A stretch of DNA of 64,000 bases. Source: Tubiluchus corallicola. Taxonomy: Eukaryota; Priapulida; Priapulimorpha; Priapulimorphida; Tubiluchidae. The notes beneath the pieces were generated by a model. That model searched no databases and was not told the origin of the DNA. It was given only the letters and a program-made list of their open reading frames with translations. This document shows positions 42,801 to 54,400 of this stretch, one piece after another (position 1 is the first letter of the stretch; the number at the start of each line of letters is the position of its first letter). The position numbers and the translations under genes were made by a program. The stretch covers positions 762,359-826,358 of the forward strand of contig JAQGDQ010000012.1 of the NCBI GenBank assembly GCA_030141605.1, in the 5' to 3' direction.

Positions 42801-44909
42801 CACTTACCAGTGTAAATATTTTTGCTCTTTCAATGCCACCTAACCCATGCATAATTTTATACGTTTGTATCAAATCTCCTCTTTGCCTCCTCAGCTCTAA
42901 GATTGTAAGTGAGCACTTTCTAAGCTTCTCTTGATATGACATTTCCTCCATACCTTCAATCATGCTGGTCGCCCTACATTGCACACCCTGTAGAAGCTTA
43001 ATGTCTTTTCTATAGTAGGGATTCCATGCTTGTACACAATACTCTAATTTAGGTCTTACCAAGCTTTTGTACAATTTTATGATTGTCGTGATGCCGCTAA
43101 ATACAAACTGCCTTTTTATCATTCCTAATGTTTAATTAGCACTCTTCACCACCTCAGCACACTGGCTTGCAGATTTCAAGTCATCAGTTACTGTCACACC
43201 AAAATCCTTTTCTTGTCGGACGGATGCCAACTGTAGTCAATTCATGTAATATTCCTTACCAGGGTTGTTGTACCCAAAGTGCATGACCTTTCATTTATCA
43301 ACATTAAAAATCATCTGCTAATCCACACGCTGCCTGCAAAACGCGTCTACATCACTTTGCAACTCACTAGCTTCATGTTCAGATGGTACCTTTCTATAAA
43401 TTTTTGTGTCATCAGCAAATTTGATCAAATTAGCGTGCACAGATGCCTATCACTGATGAAAATTACAAAGAGTAGTGGACCGAGAACAGATCACCGGAAC
43501 ACCACTCTTGACCACTAGAAATGATGACATATGCCCATCAATAACTACTCTTTGTTTCTGCCCAGTCAACCAACACTCAATCCATTTGCCAACTGCCCCC
43601 GATAATGCTATACCATGTGCAGCAAGCTTCTTTAAGAGCCTTTGATGTGATACTTTATCAAAGGCTTTGGCAAAGTTTAAGTAAAAGTAAATAGCATTAA
43701 GTGGCTTACCTTCATTGATAGCCAATGTAACATCATCCAAAAAAGTTAACAGGTTGGCTAAGCATGACCGGCCTCGTATCCATGTTGAGAGTCTCCTACC
43801 AAACCATGTTGCTCTAAATGTCCTACTATTCTTTCCCTCAACAGTTTCTCAAACAATTTACAGATTTGGGGATATTGGACAATAATTTCTAGTCAAAATC
43901 TTACTTCCCTTTTTGAATATTGGAGTCACATTGGTACATTTCCAATCAAGCTGAGTCCACCTATGAATTCACACACCACGTATCTATGTGACTTCTTTGT
44001 CAATGGTAGTAAAGTACCGTACACCATAGTAGAAGGCCAGCAGTCACTTCTGATTATGTATTTATTGCACAGGTGATTAGACAGGTGATTTTTGTGACAT
44101 GATAACAGAAGAGTCCACATTGTCACACATGTCGCTACCAATGGCAGACAACAAACAAAGTCTCAAAATACATACAACACAACTAACCATGGTCTTTATT
44201 TGTTGTGGAGATCACTGGCATCTATTAGAACTACATGGAACATTGTAGAATGTTCCATTGGAATAATCGTCTTACTGCGTGGAACGTTCTGGAACAAAAC
44301 TTCTGGAAGCTTCTTGGGCGCGCTGTATAAGGCGAAGCAGGCCGCTGAGAGGGGAGCATACGGATGCCACTTACACATTCTCTTGTATACTTACATTTTC
44401 TGATACACTCAAACGTTTTCCAGATTTTCACGTTTAGTGTAATCATTTCGCGTTCCTTCATAGTTTTGTGTTGTAGAATTCTCGCTTAATAAAGTAGTTT
44501 AATTTGATGAAGTGGTTTCTGGTTTTCTCTATGAGCCAGGACTATGATTCCCCATTGGTAGACAGTTAGTGGTTATACTGTACATTTGCGGTCTTGGAAA
44601 GTCAGAGCGCCTCTGTGGTGTAATGCTTACCATAGCTATCCAGAACGCAGAGGGTACTACACTACAGTTCTACCGACTACGCAAATTAGTGTCCTAGGGT
44701 GAAAGGGAAAGTTGGGCAACGCGTTATGTTCTAGCTTTATGCTTTACCACATGTACTTACTCCGGAGACAATGCTGGTTTACTGATAGTCTTTGAACACT
44801 TATGACGTTTTGTTATTAATCTTCCGTGACAACAGAATGCAGTACATGAGAAAAACAATTTATTAAAACTATTCGCACAAGAGAAAACATTATACAACGG
44901 GGCTGACAT
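33868..44909 (-). CDS. GATB: mitochondrial Glu-tRNA(Gln) amidotransferase subunit B (14 exons, complete)
   Basis: Exons in transcript order: 44909-44761, 42232-42091, 41469-41356, 40984-40780, 40534-40412, 39790-39677, 39300-39216, 38918-38795, 38202-38092, 37368-37235, 36693-36615, 36040-35996, 34925-34836, 34014-33868. This gives 553 residues, against 557 in human as I recall. GatB works in the GatCAB complex, which turns Glu-tRNA(Gln) into Gln-tRNA(Gln) in mitochondria, with GatB as the kinase/transamidase half. Seen: an N-terminal stretch of 49 residues without acidic residues ([10 protein letters not shown]...), as in a targeting peptide; [94 protein letters not shown]; and the C-terminal GatB/YqeY-type helical tail. 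Exon 1 is inferred from its perfect donor (GTAAGT), matching phase and composition; the rest is certain. The splice donor at 40779 (GTCAGG) is weak. Confidence 0.95.
34190..34330 (+). repeat. possible dimeric tRNA-like SINE fragment in GatB intron 13
   Basis: Two successive blocks each have a box A-like CTAGTGCAGT or TATAGTGCAA and a box B-like end (GGTCATTCAAAC, then GGGTTCGAGCTC) at tRNA-like spacing. The second box B is good; the folds are poor. It could be a SINE remnant or chance similarity. Confidence 0.35.
42418..42553. repeat. left direct repeat flanking the retrotransposon relic
   Basis: About 136 bases, roughly 80 percent identical by eye to 43975-44112 in the same orientation. Shared words include TTTGTCAATGGTAGTAAA, CCGTACACCA, AGAAGGCCAGCAG and CTGATTATGTATTT. 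The repeats sit directly on either side of the reverse-transcriptase fragment. Confidence 0.75.
42554..43974 (-). mobile_element. 5'-truncated non-LTR retrotransposon relic (CR1/L2-like RT)
   Basis: On the minus strand, broken frames encode the reverse-transcriptase part of a LINE. In order they show [32 protein letters not shown] (where FRxG is usual), [17 protein letters not shown], the catalytic FADDTKIY at about 43400-43425, [27 protein letters not shown] and the tail RTRGHSLK...[21 protein letters not shown]. Stops and frameshifts separate these blocks, and no endonuclease is present, so it is a dead, 5'-truncated copy. It lies in GatB intron 1 in the same orientation as the gene. A short hairpin marks its 3' end (42562-42584). 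Confidence 0.85.
43975..44112. repeat. right direct repeat flanking the retrotransposon relic
   Basis: Partner of 42418-42553. The similarity begins at ACCACGTATCTATG and ends near GATAACAGAAGA, after which the two sequences diverge. Confidence 0.75.
44208..44584 (+). mobile_element. possible solo LTR with heat-shock-type promoter
   Basis: The segment has, in order: TGTTGTGG at its left, heat-shock-element blocks (44248-44313), a TATA box (44326-44330) and an AATAAA signal at about 44488. This is the order of U3, R and U5 in an LTR. It may end near CTGTACA (44578-44584). No matching target duplication and no internal retroelement genes are visible, so a stand-alone promoter or chance is possible. 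It sits in GatB intron 1 but points the opposite way. Confidence 0.3.
44248..44330 (+). promoter_or_regulatory. heat shock element cluster plus TATA box
   Basis: GAATGTTC (44248-44255), then GAACGTTCTGGAA (44282-44294), then TTCTGGAAGCTTC (44301-44313). Each of the latter two is a full three-unit HSF site of alternating GAA and TTC at five-base steps. TATAA follows at 44326, about 13 bases after the last block. HSF1 binds nGAAnnTTCnnGAAn. The arrangement is that of a heat-inducible promoter reading rightward. What it would drive is unclear; GatB lies on the other strand. Confidence 0.6.
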
Positions 44910-47900
44910 GTTTAATAAATTCAGTGATTGGTTGCGCCATCTCTTAGATATGATGCAAAACTTGTCAAAAAAGTAAACTTCTTTCCTTCTTGAAGCAAGT
45001 CACTCAGGTAACTATCATCTCTGATTCAGATATATATATAATTATAATAATTTATTTGCCTTCAAAATAATAATCACGGAATAGCATACCAGAATGAAAG
45101 TGAGGTAACATTAAAAGAAATTTGAAGTTTTAGCTGAACTTGATAAACTTCTTTAGCATATCCTCACTTACAAACAATAACAAATTACACGAAAAAGCAT
45201 CCACCACTTAACTAAATGAAATCCGAATTTTGAAGGAAAGTCAGCAGTCGCAATTGTAAGCTTCGAAGCACTTAATATACAATTAGAAATCAATTACAAA
45301 AGAAATTGTGACTATTGTATCCCATTAAACCAGTCCACCTACAATGTCTTTGAAAATTGTGGTGCAATAATAAGCAATTAAACACACAAAAGTCAATGCC
45401 AGCTTCTGCAGCTGGCTCTTGAAAGGCTTAGTGAAAGACTCAGTGCGAGTGTTTCTTAAAGTGAATAAGGTTTCATCATTAAAAATCAGTTAATCACATA
45501 AGACATTGAACATTCTAAATCAGTATCGCATTGTTTACTACAGGAGACCCGATGAAGTTCAACGCATTTGCCTAGTCCCTGGATGATGTTGACTGCTATT
45601 TCTTGTTCGAAATCCTTGTTTCTAGGATGTCGATGTCTTGGCTTACATAGGTAGTATAGTCTAACAGTAGACATTATAAAGGAGTAGAACAACACGAGAA
45701 TCTGATGATGTTGAAATGATTGTTTTACATTACATATGTATTAGATTAGTAGCTGATTGCATTTCTTCACATTACTGGCAATATAGCTACAGAAGAGCAA
45801 ATGACGTGTCGGTAATTTGACAAATATCTTCACTTACTGCCACTGGATTACAAACTTTGTTATAAAGAATTAAGATGGTATTTTTAATTTAATGGTTAAG
45901 AGGATCTAACGTTTTGGTTGTTTAGATAGCTGACATATAGTAGTAATCTCAGCTGCAAGTCGGGGCACTCAACCACATTTGCATAGCAATACGCATTAAC
46001 ACTATGTTGCCCACTGTAAGTTAACGACTAATCATTAGACATGGCAGGGTCTACTTATTACGTTATTTGTGGTAGGACTGGAACCTATTTATTTATTAAG
46101 GCTAATTCCTTAAATTGATCACTGAAGTGGCATTGTGTCTTACTCACATTTGGATGTACATACATCCTATGGCAGATGGAATCCTGGCATAAGTGGTCAC
46201 CCTTTCACTTACTAACTAGACCCAACTGTGCTTAGTTGCATTTGTTAAGCACATTCTTGACAATTCGTCTATTTCCTTGGCTAGATTGCTTTTTTCGTAA
46301 TTTTGTTTTTCATTAAAATCTGGTAGGTAGTAGTCTTGCTTTTGCACAAGACAGGACAGTACGGTTGCCACACGTTTCTTTGCCATCTCTGCAGCTGGGT
46401 GAGCAACATTTATTAGTACTTCGAAAAACAATGGAAAGTTTATTTTGGTGCATTTCTCATCAAATGGATTTTTTTGGGACTTCGATGGTTACTAGACAAA
46501 GTTCACAAGAACAGTTTGTCCAAGTCAACAAATATTTTGAAACACATTATGGTAACCATGTTATATCCAACTTATACATATTTAATAAACAAAAAATATT
46601 AATTTTAATAAACTTTTAGTAAAAAATGTTTATTATTCTTGAAAGTTCGTATGTACAAAATATGCTATCGTTAATTTCATTTTAAAAGGATGCACAAATT
46701 TTTATGTTCAAGAACACATTTTTAACTGTTCCTTTGATCAAGACCGTTTGCTGGTTTATAGGAAAGGAAAACTGAAAAAAAACTGCATTGGTCGGTTCAA
46801 AGATCATGTAACTGCTAAGTTTGATGGCTATGAATAAAAAGGAAAATAGAGTCAGTATTAATGCTTGTGGTAAAGTTAAGGTTTCACATTATTTCTTAGT
46901 ATTAGCTGGTTTCTAGTATTTGGCAAATAAAGCAAGATATCAGAGTGGGGTACAAGGTATTGTTTGTATGTCAGCTGAGTTTGCCGGTTACTGTATGAAA
47001 AAAATGAAACAAAAAAGAGAGCCTTCAATTCCAATAATGTCAGCACAAAATTTGCTATGAATGCATAGTATGCACATCTATAATATATGAAAGCTGGGTA
47101 GGTTTCAAGTACCTGATCAATTAATTAGTAAGAGAAAAAACTGAAAGCTGAAATTACTGCTCAAGACATCAGCTGGCTGCGACTACGAAATTTCGATGAC
47201 ATCAGGTATTGTTAAAAGTTGGCAAGGCTACTTGCTTTTTCCCATGACCACTAAAATTGGTGGCAATTTAGAAAGTGAGTTATAAAAAGCTTTGGGCAAA
47301 TGTGCACCACCTCAAAATTCTAGTGAGTGTCTTTTTAAAAGTTAAAGATTTTGTGCAAAAGTATACAAAAAATACATATAAAAGCATATTCAGATGTGGT
47401 AAACATGCAGACAGACTAGGAAAAAGTAATTTGCTGTACTGAGGTCTTGTATGTATAAAAAATGCATAAAAAGCAAGCAGAAGACAAACGATATGTGATA
47501 GCTAAAACACAAGATAATGCGGTCTACTGAATCTACAGACATGTGCACAAATAAAATACAATGCATAACCTGAAGGGAAAAAAGTCCAAGGTCGTCAGGT
47601 AAAAACTCCAAGCAGCAGCTATCATTAAAATTTTGCATTCTCCAATTCTAAAATAAACGCTGTGCAAATACCGGATAGATGAACTTATTCAAAATTAAAA
47701 TCTTATGGAAATTTTATGTTTAGTGCACACGCAATGCTCTGAAACATCAAGCGACTAACAAACAAATCTGTCGACTTTGGACTCTCTTTCGTTTTTTCAT
47801 TTCACAATAGATGGTAAATTTAAAACCAAATGCCAAAAGAAAATTGTGTATATATTTAAGAAAACACTGCTGTTCTTCAAATGCCGTTGTGTATTAAAAG

Positions 47901-48492
47901 AACAGCAGTATCTGGAAAACATGATGGCAATACAAATAAATTTCAATAAAACATGTAAAATCATATAAAAATGGACTGGTTATATCCTTTATCATGAACA
48001 ATTGGCACAAAGTCTTGTTAAATTAATCATCTACACCGAGACCTGATGTCCGACAATGTGGCTGCTTGGTTGCAACTTGGCATTCCAACAATGTACATGA
48101 AAACATTGGAATGATTTGCTGCATGTAAACATTTTGCTGAAACTATAGGGGTATACATAAATACAACTAGAACAGTATGTTTTAGATTTAAAATTTGCAG
48201 AATGCGAATCTTAACTCATGCCATTATAGCAGAGACTTCCCATAACTTCCATTTTTTGGAAACAGGTCTATTCGGTAGAAATTTAGCATGATAGAATGTC
48301 TGCCACATGGTAGAAATTATGCCACAACACTGGGATTGTAAAATCAGGCCATCGTGTTAAATCATTATTATTCTTGTTTCATCAGTCACAGAACAGTGAT
48401 CAATCATTACCAATCATCACAAATCATTCGGCAGTGCCGAAACTTGCACAATTTTGCTTTGGTAGCTCTAAACGTCATATTCGATTTGCACC
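44910..48492. other. intergenic between GatB and cyclin A
   Basis: This holds the GatB promoter region (next to 44910) and the cyclin A 3' untranslated region (next to 48492). Two minus-strand open frames, 46219-46431 and 45486-45695, have protein-like composition. The first contains MAKKRVATVLSCLVQKQDYY and ends just before a GTAAGT. Neither resembles a family I know, so I leave them uncalled. Confidence 0.4.
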
Positions 48493-51400
48493 TCACATGC
48501 TTGGAACAGACGATGGAGGTAGTAACGAAGAAACACCGTAATATCTGAAAAAGTAGTAGTGGAGTCATTAAAAAATATCTTTTGCAATAAAAAACTTAGC
48601 ATTTGTGAAGCTCTTTAATTTAACAAATGCTGTGAATAGCCAACATAGACCAAAGTCCATAGAACAGATAGCTCATGAGACTGGAGTGCTAAAACATTAG
48701 CCCCTTCTCATAGTCAGTGCAGCTTATGGCTTTTAAACTCAACTGATATCTACTAATTTACCCTGAAACAATGCAGGCACTTTATTTTCTGATCCTTAAA
48801 TGGAAAATAGTTCTACTTCTTAACTTCTTATAGCTCTTTTCACCCAAATAAAAATGAGCTGATTTCAGTGAGCTTTGTTACGCATGTAAACAAAGTGCAA
48901 TTACTAACATAATTATATTTTGCCTTATAAGGAGTGCTGAGAACTCCTCAGAAACAGGCAAACTTCACATTAAAAACAGCACATTGAACGTGACTTGCTC
49001 TGTATGAAAGATACCTAAACAGACAAACATGGTAATTCTAAACTTCTGGTACAATAACACCAATTACAGCTTACGTTGATGACTTATATTTATCACGCAC
49101 AGCTTGCTGCGTCAACCCTGGTGCATTACACCATGCTTTGTACACATCTTGTAGACAAGGTCCTGCCATACTGATAGTGTACCCACTGAAGTCCGCCACG
49201 CTGCTGGGCTGTAAAAGTAAAGTGTGACGTAGGCTTAACAAGGCTACTGTTAGGCATTTTCATAAAACATCTAATTACATGACAGTATGATAATACTGTA
49301 TTAATTTGACGATTTAAGAATTTTGCCTATAATTTTTTATTGTGACCAGTAAGTTTGGACATTTTTCGATGAATTTTATAAACTTTGGAAGTAGGGAGTC
49401 TTTATATTAAGGACAGGAAGTCCACATGACTGGAGTAGTTTAAACTAAAATACTCAAGGACCCAACCAAATAAAGAAGTTGTTAGCACACAGCAAAAAAA
49501 AAGTAACCTGTTTTGAAGTGACAATAAAGTAACAATATCACATCCAATTGGAGGCTTTGCATTAATTAACAGTTACACTTGCAAATTACAATACTTGTTA
49601 TGTCATGTCGTGCAGTGGCTACAGCTATTACTAAGATGATTTTATTTATCTAATTTAAATCCTCATTTTGCAATGCCTCCTTCAAACGTTATTGTTCTTT
49701 TTCCAAAAAGGTAAGCTAGTCATTTTTATGTAACTGGTTCAGAGTGGCAAGAATACAGCATTAAAAATGTTGGAATGTGTCACACACCTACAATTAGTAA
49801 TTGTAATTGTTCGCTGTCAAGTATAAGGAAGTTTTCCAACCAAAAAGGTAATCAATATTTAGTGGTGATTCAACTTCAGATTACTAAAACACATTAAATC
49901 AAATGAAATTTGTACATAGTGAAAGCTCTATCCTTCACAGTGACTGACTGAAAAATCTCCACAGTGACTGACAAGCTACTATGAATACATGATTGGAAAC
50001 AATTATTAGTACAGTAACTAGCCATCTGCTACGGAATCTCAAATTTACATAAGCAAACGCAAAAAGGCCATCTTCAGGACAACTTACCCAAGTCTCACAA
50101 CCTAGTGAGTGATTAGCCAACATAACCGTTGAAGCTGCGAGTGTTGATGGCAAGTATTTGATATATATGTCAGCGTCAAGTAGTGTCAATTCACACAAGT
50201 ACTAGAATAAGAAACGAGCTAAAAATTACCACATTATCAATGAATAACACATTAATCGCTAAAACTAGTATTTCAGTCATAAAAAACATTCAAATTGTGC
50301 ATAAAATTATGTATGTGAGGTTTGCGGGACTTTTTAACAAGCCAAATGCTTTTTCTCTAGCATTTTGTCACACAAACTTAACTATGACCAACCTATAAAT
50401 CACTTTCTGTTTGATAAGTGTACTAACTACACTATCATCTCTGAAAAAAACAACAATACATAAATTATATGCAGACAATTTATTAGTCATACCATAGCTA
50501 GAGCTTCCACTTGTTCACAGCTGTTACACAGCAGGACAAACCTCTGAAGGAAGCACAGTGGAGTAGCAATAGCAACATCAAATGATAGCACCTTCAGTAT
50601 TAAGTGTTCCATTCGTAATACCTGTAATCAAGACACACAATGGTGGGTGGAATCTTTTATTTAAATTACTAGTTAAAAATGTCACGTATCATTTACTTTG
50701 CTCAGCAATCAACTTCTAAATGATTATTTTATTTGCTTAAAAATTAATTCAATTTTAATGCTGAAGAAACAATCATTTTTTAAAAGAAAATACTCAAAAT
50801 ATGCAGCAATACCAGCCAAGGTTGAAATTGACCTGTACAATGAACCTCAGGATGCCTATTTTCCAAAGAGGCCACTAATCACGCTGTATGATAAGACTGT
50901 AGTTGTTTAACTAATCAAATATTAGTATTAGATAAATATAGTGAAGTAAAAACCAAGCCATTACTACCTGAATTTCTGGTAATAGTCATCACTTACAAAC
51001 AGAAAACTTCGTCTTCAATCTAGGATGGAACAAATTTCAAAGGAAAACGAAAAAATATTCTTTTGCCCAAAACCAAGAGAAATCATTAAACACAACTTTC
51101 CAGTCTGCATACTTACTTCAGTTTATCTCATAAATTTCAACCTGCTGCTAAGACGATGTGAATTTTTATTTGACCAGATAGGCACACAGCCAGAACCCCT
51201 TATATCAATAAGGTGTAAATATTTTGTCATATAAGCATGGGTGATTTTCAGGTATGATTATCAGGTCTCAGGTCTGCTGGAGTGCTATTTTGGCATGTAG
51301 CCTCCAGGGTCACTTTAATACCTTCTAAAGAGACCCAGATCGGAACTAACAAATACCAGATGGTGTTAATTTCATAGTCTATGATCCGAGCTCATATTTG

Positions 51401-54400
51401 ATAATGCCAGATATTTCAAGTAGTATCGGATGCCTGTAAAACACCTCAACGTAGGATCAAATTAAAACCTGGATCAAACAAATACCAGCTGAAATCAAGT
51501 GTAAATGGCCGCCTTTCAATCCTGGATCATAAAAATAACAAGGGCAGACACGTTAAGTGGTATTGGTCAGATGACTAGCTAAAAGTATGATTGTCTGAAT
51601 TCATGACTGACATATCCCAATTTGGTCTTATATTTAGGGCATCTGGTTGGTACCAAGTGCTAATAAACAGTGACTCGATTCTTCACTTTGCCAAATTTAA
51701 TTCAATTTCAATTACCTGTTTTTGTGTATATGTGTCATCTGTAATGTAGACAAATTCTTTTACATCAGGTGGATAAATTTCTTCATATTTCCTAAAAACA
51801 ATTAATCAAAATGCCTTTATTTTAAAATAATACAATAATAATGAAGTGAAAAAATTTGACAACACGATGTTAAAATTAACATGAAAGAGTTAAGACAGAC
51901 ATGGCATCACATGATTAATACACTGTTACATTATTCACATAATATAAAGACACCCAAAATGAGTACTAATTGCCAAGTACTGCAAACAAGAGCACTGGAA
52001 CGGTCCCTCTAGATTCTGAAAAAATAGAAAATGCAATAAAAAATGTAAAACTGCATATTGAGTATTTTAGATTGTAGAAAGATTGTGTGATGGTGGTTCT
52101 TGCTTTGACTTGAATACAAAAATGCTGATGTTACTGCCAGTTTTGCGATGTCATTTTTAAAAATTTGTTGCAATCAATCATGATTGTCATCAGAAACATA
52201 ACCTGTAGCTCTAATTTCAAGTGCATAAAATAACATTTTATATTTATTTGCTAACACAGTCAAACTTTGTTATAACGCCAGGTCTGGACACCACTAATTA
52301 TAGCGCTACAGCGGGGTTGGCGGTAAGATGAGGTTCATTAAATATCAAAGCCATTCTGCTGTGTAGCCTCTATTTTGTTTCCTAGTTAATTTTAATATGT
52401 GATAATATAGTATAATATTATTATATCTACAAGAATAGAAGTGTTATTATGTTGTATGTTTTTGCCGCATTAACAATGCAGGTGAGTTCTACAATGGTAC
52501 ATTGTAAAACTTTTAGCTAACATAACATGGAGAAGCAATCTTGTGAAATGCTGGTTAATTAGTCTACTCGCACGCTACTGCTGATAAGAGAAATATGCAG
52601 CCATGCTGCCCAAGCACACTCCCAAAGCGGACAATTAAGACTTTAAATAGCCACGGCATATAACTTGACTTTGAGCTTTTACGGCCATTAAATTCACATC
52701 GGCTCAGTACTGAAGCTTAGCTACACAACTCTTGCACTCTTAAAATGCACGTTCCTTGCTCAAAGACTCAGTATTCACTTTCATACAGCAACGTGCAACA
52801 AGATCTAAATCTTAATTTAAACACCATAATTGCTTTTCTGTTCAGAGATCATTGTTTTTACAAGTGACCGTTTTACTACAACACAATAGCTGTTTTTCAA
52901 CAGCAATTCATTGTACATTATCTTGGCTGGCATTATAACTGGGTAAACTCATTATATAAAATAGACTTTTGGCACGGCAGAGACATTGGCTGATAGCAGT
53001 AGGCGAGGTTGGCGGTATTCCCTATACTTAATATATTATGGAAGTCGGGACAGAGCAAAAGTTGTCATTATGATGAGGCCGGCGTTATAATGGGGGTGGG
53101 GGTTGCCAAGGTTCGACTGTGTGGGCATGTGGCAAAATAAACTTACTATTACTGCAAATCTGCTTGCTAAAAAAATGTTCCACTGCAGTATTTCGTTTTC
53201 AGTAGTAACTGTGAGTAAAGCCGAAGTCTTATTTTCTGATATTCTTAAAACTTTGCTGATTTCGAAATAAAGACGACGCTAACACTTAACAGCAATATAT
53301 CACAATGATTCACAATTACCGATATTGATAATTATAACTTGGACAAATTACAACCAGAAGCATCACTTGGAACAACACATAAATGCAAAGAATACAAGCA
53401 GTAAAAAATAATCATCGATGGGTTAATCTATTTAAAGACCGAAATGTGACCTACGCTGCCAGGAACATGCTTGCAGCACCAACTAGCTGTAGCTTTCCTC
53501 TCAACACTGACATTTGAGAAAGAAAGCGGTCAATGTACGACACGGCAAGATACAGAGTTTCGGTGTGCAGCTGATATTCCTGTGCCACTTCCACTAACCA
53601 GTCAACTAGGATGCAGCGCATGTTGTGTGTAATGTCAGGCTGCTTGCGCATGTACCCATACCTTGGCTGTTGCTTCTTCTGTAATAGGAGAAACCCAGCT
53701 AAGTTATAATTATGTGCAAGCACAACAAATTTATACTTTATAATTTATTATATTAGCATAAAAATATATCTGACCGACTGACTCAAATATGCACTAAATA
53801 AACAAACGTTGCATCTTGCAAAGAACAAAAAAAAAATGAAATTTAAGTTAATTTTTGGGTCAAGAAGTTTTTTGCACATACTGAATGCTAAGATGTTGAT
53901 GGTACAATGTCATTATCACTGTGCCACCAATTGGTAAAAGAAAGTTTTAGTTTCTACCTACAGTGATAAACTGTGCAAGAGCTAGTGTGTCCTCGGGAGA
54001 AACAAATTGACAAGTTGAATATTAGTTACAACACAAGTTAAAAAAGCTTCTCTTATTCAAGTTTGCAACTAGCAGCTTGATGCATAAAAACATAACACTA
54101 CATTTAACTATACCTCGGTTTGTTTCAAGTACGTGTAGATTTCTTCTGCATAATCTGGCACATTAAGTATGATATCATTTCGCTCTCTTTTCGACAGTTC
54201 TAACTGATGACTTTGAGATTCAATGGAGCTGTCCAATACCATAGGAGAATCTGAAAAATAATTAAAAACGAGAGGATTTGAAATAAGGTACTTAAATGAT
54301 CGTAGCTCATAAATAAATTTAGACATACAATTATTGCTTTCAAAAGCTATCAAAAAATACATTTGAAAATTAGAAACTACACAACATTTATAAATTTTTA

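Noticed and set aside
44600-44690. tRNA-like box A (CTGTGGTGTAATG) region
   Set aside because: No box B at the right distance and no cloverleaf pairing could be drawn.
46216-46431. Alternative GatB first exon ending at the GTAAGT near 46210
   Set aside because: Its in-frame coding part would be only about ten residues with no targeting character. The exon at 44909-44761 has a matching phase, a long basic leader and a perfect donor.
49060-49080. Cyclin A ending at KYKSST with an immediate TAA
   Set aside because: The TAA is part of a GTAAGC donor. Splicing to 48544 restores the conserved [10 protein letters not shown] tail typical of cyclin A.
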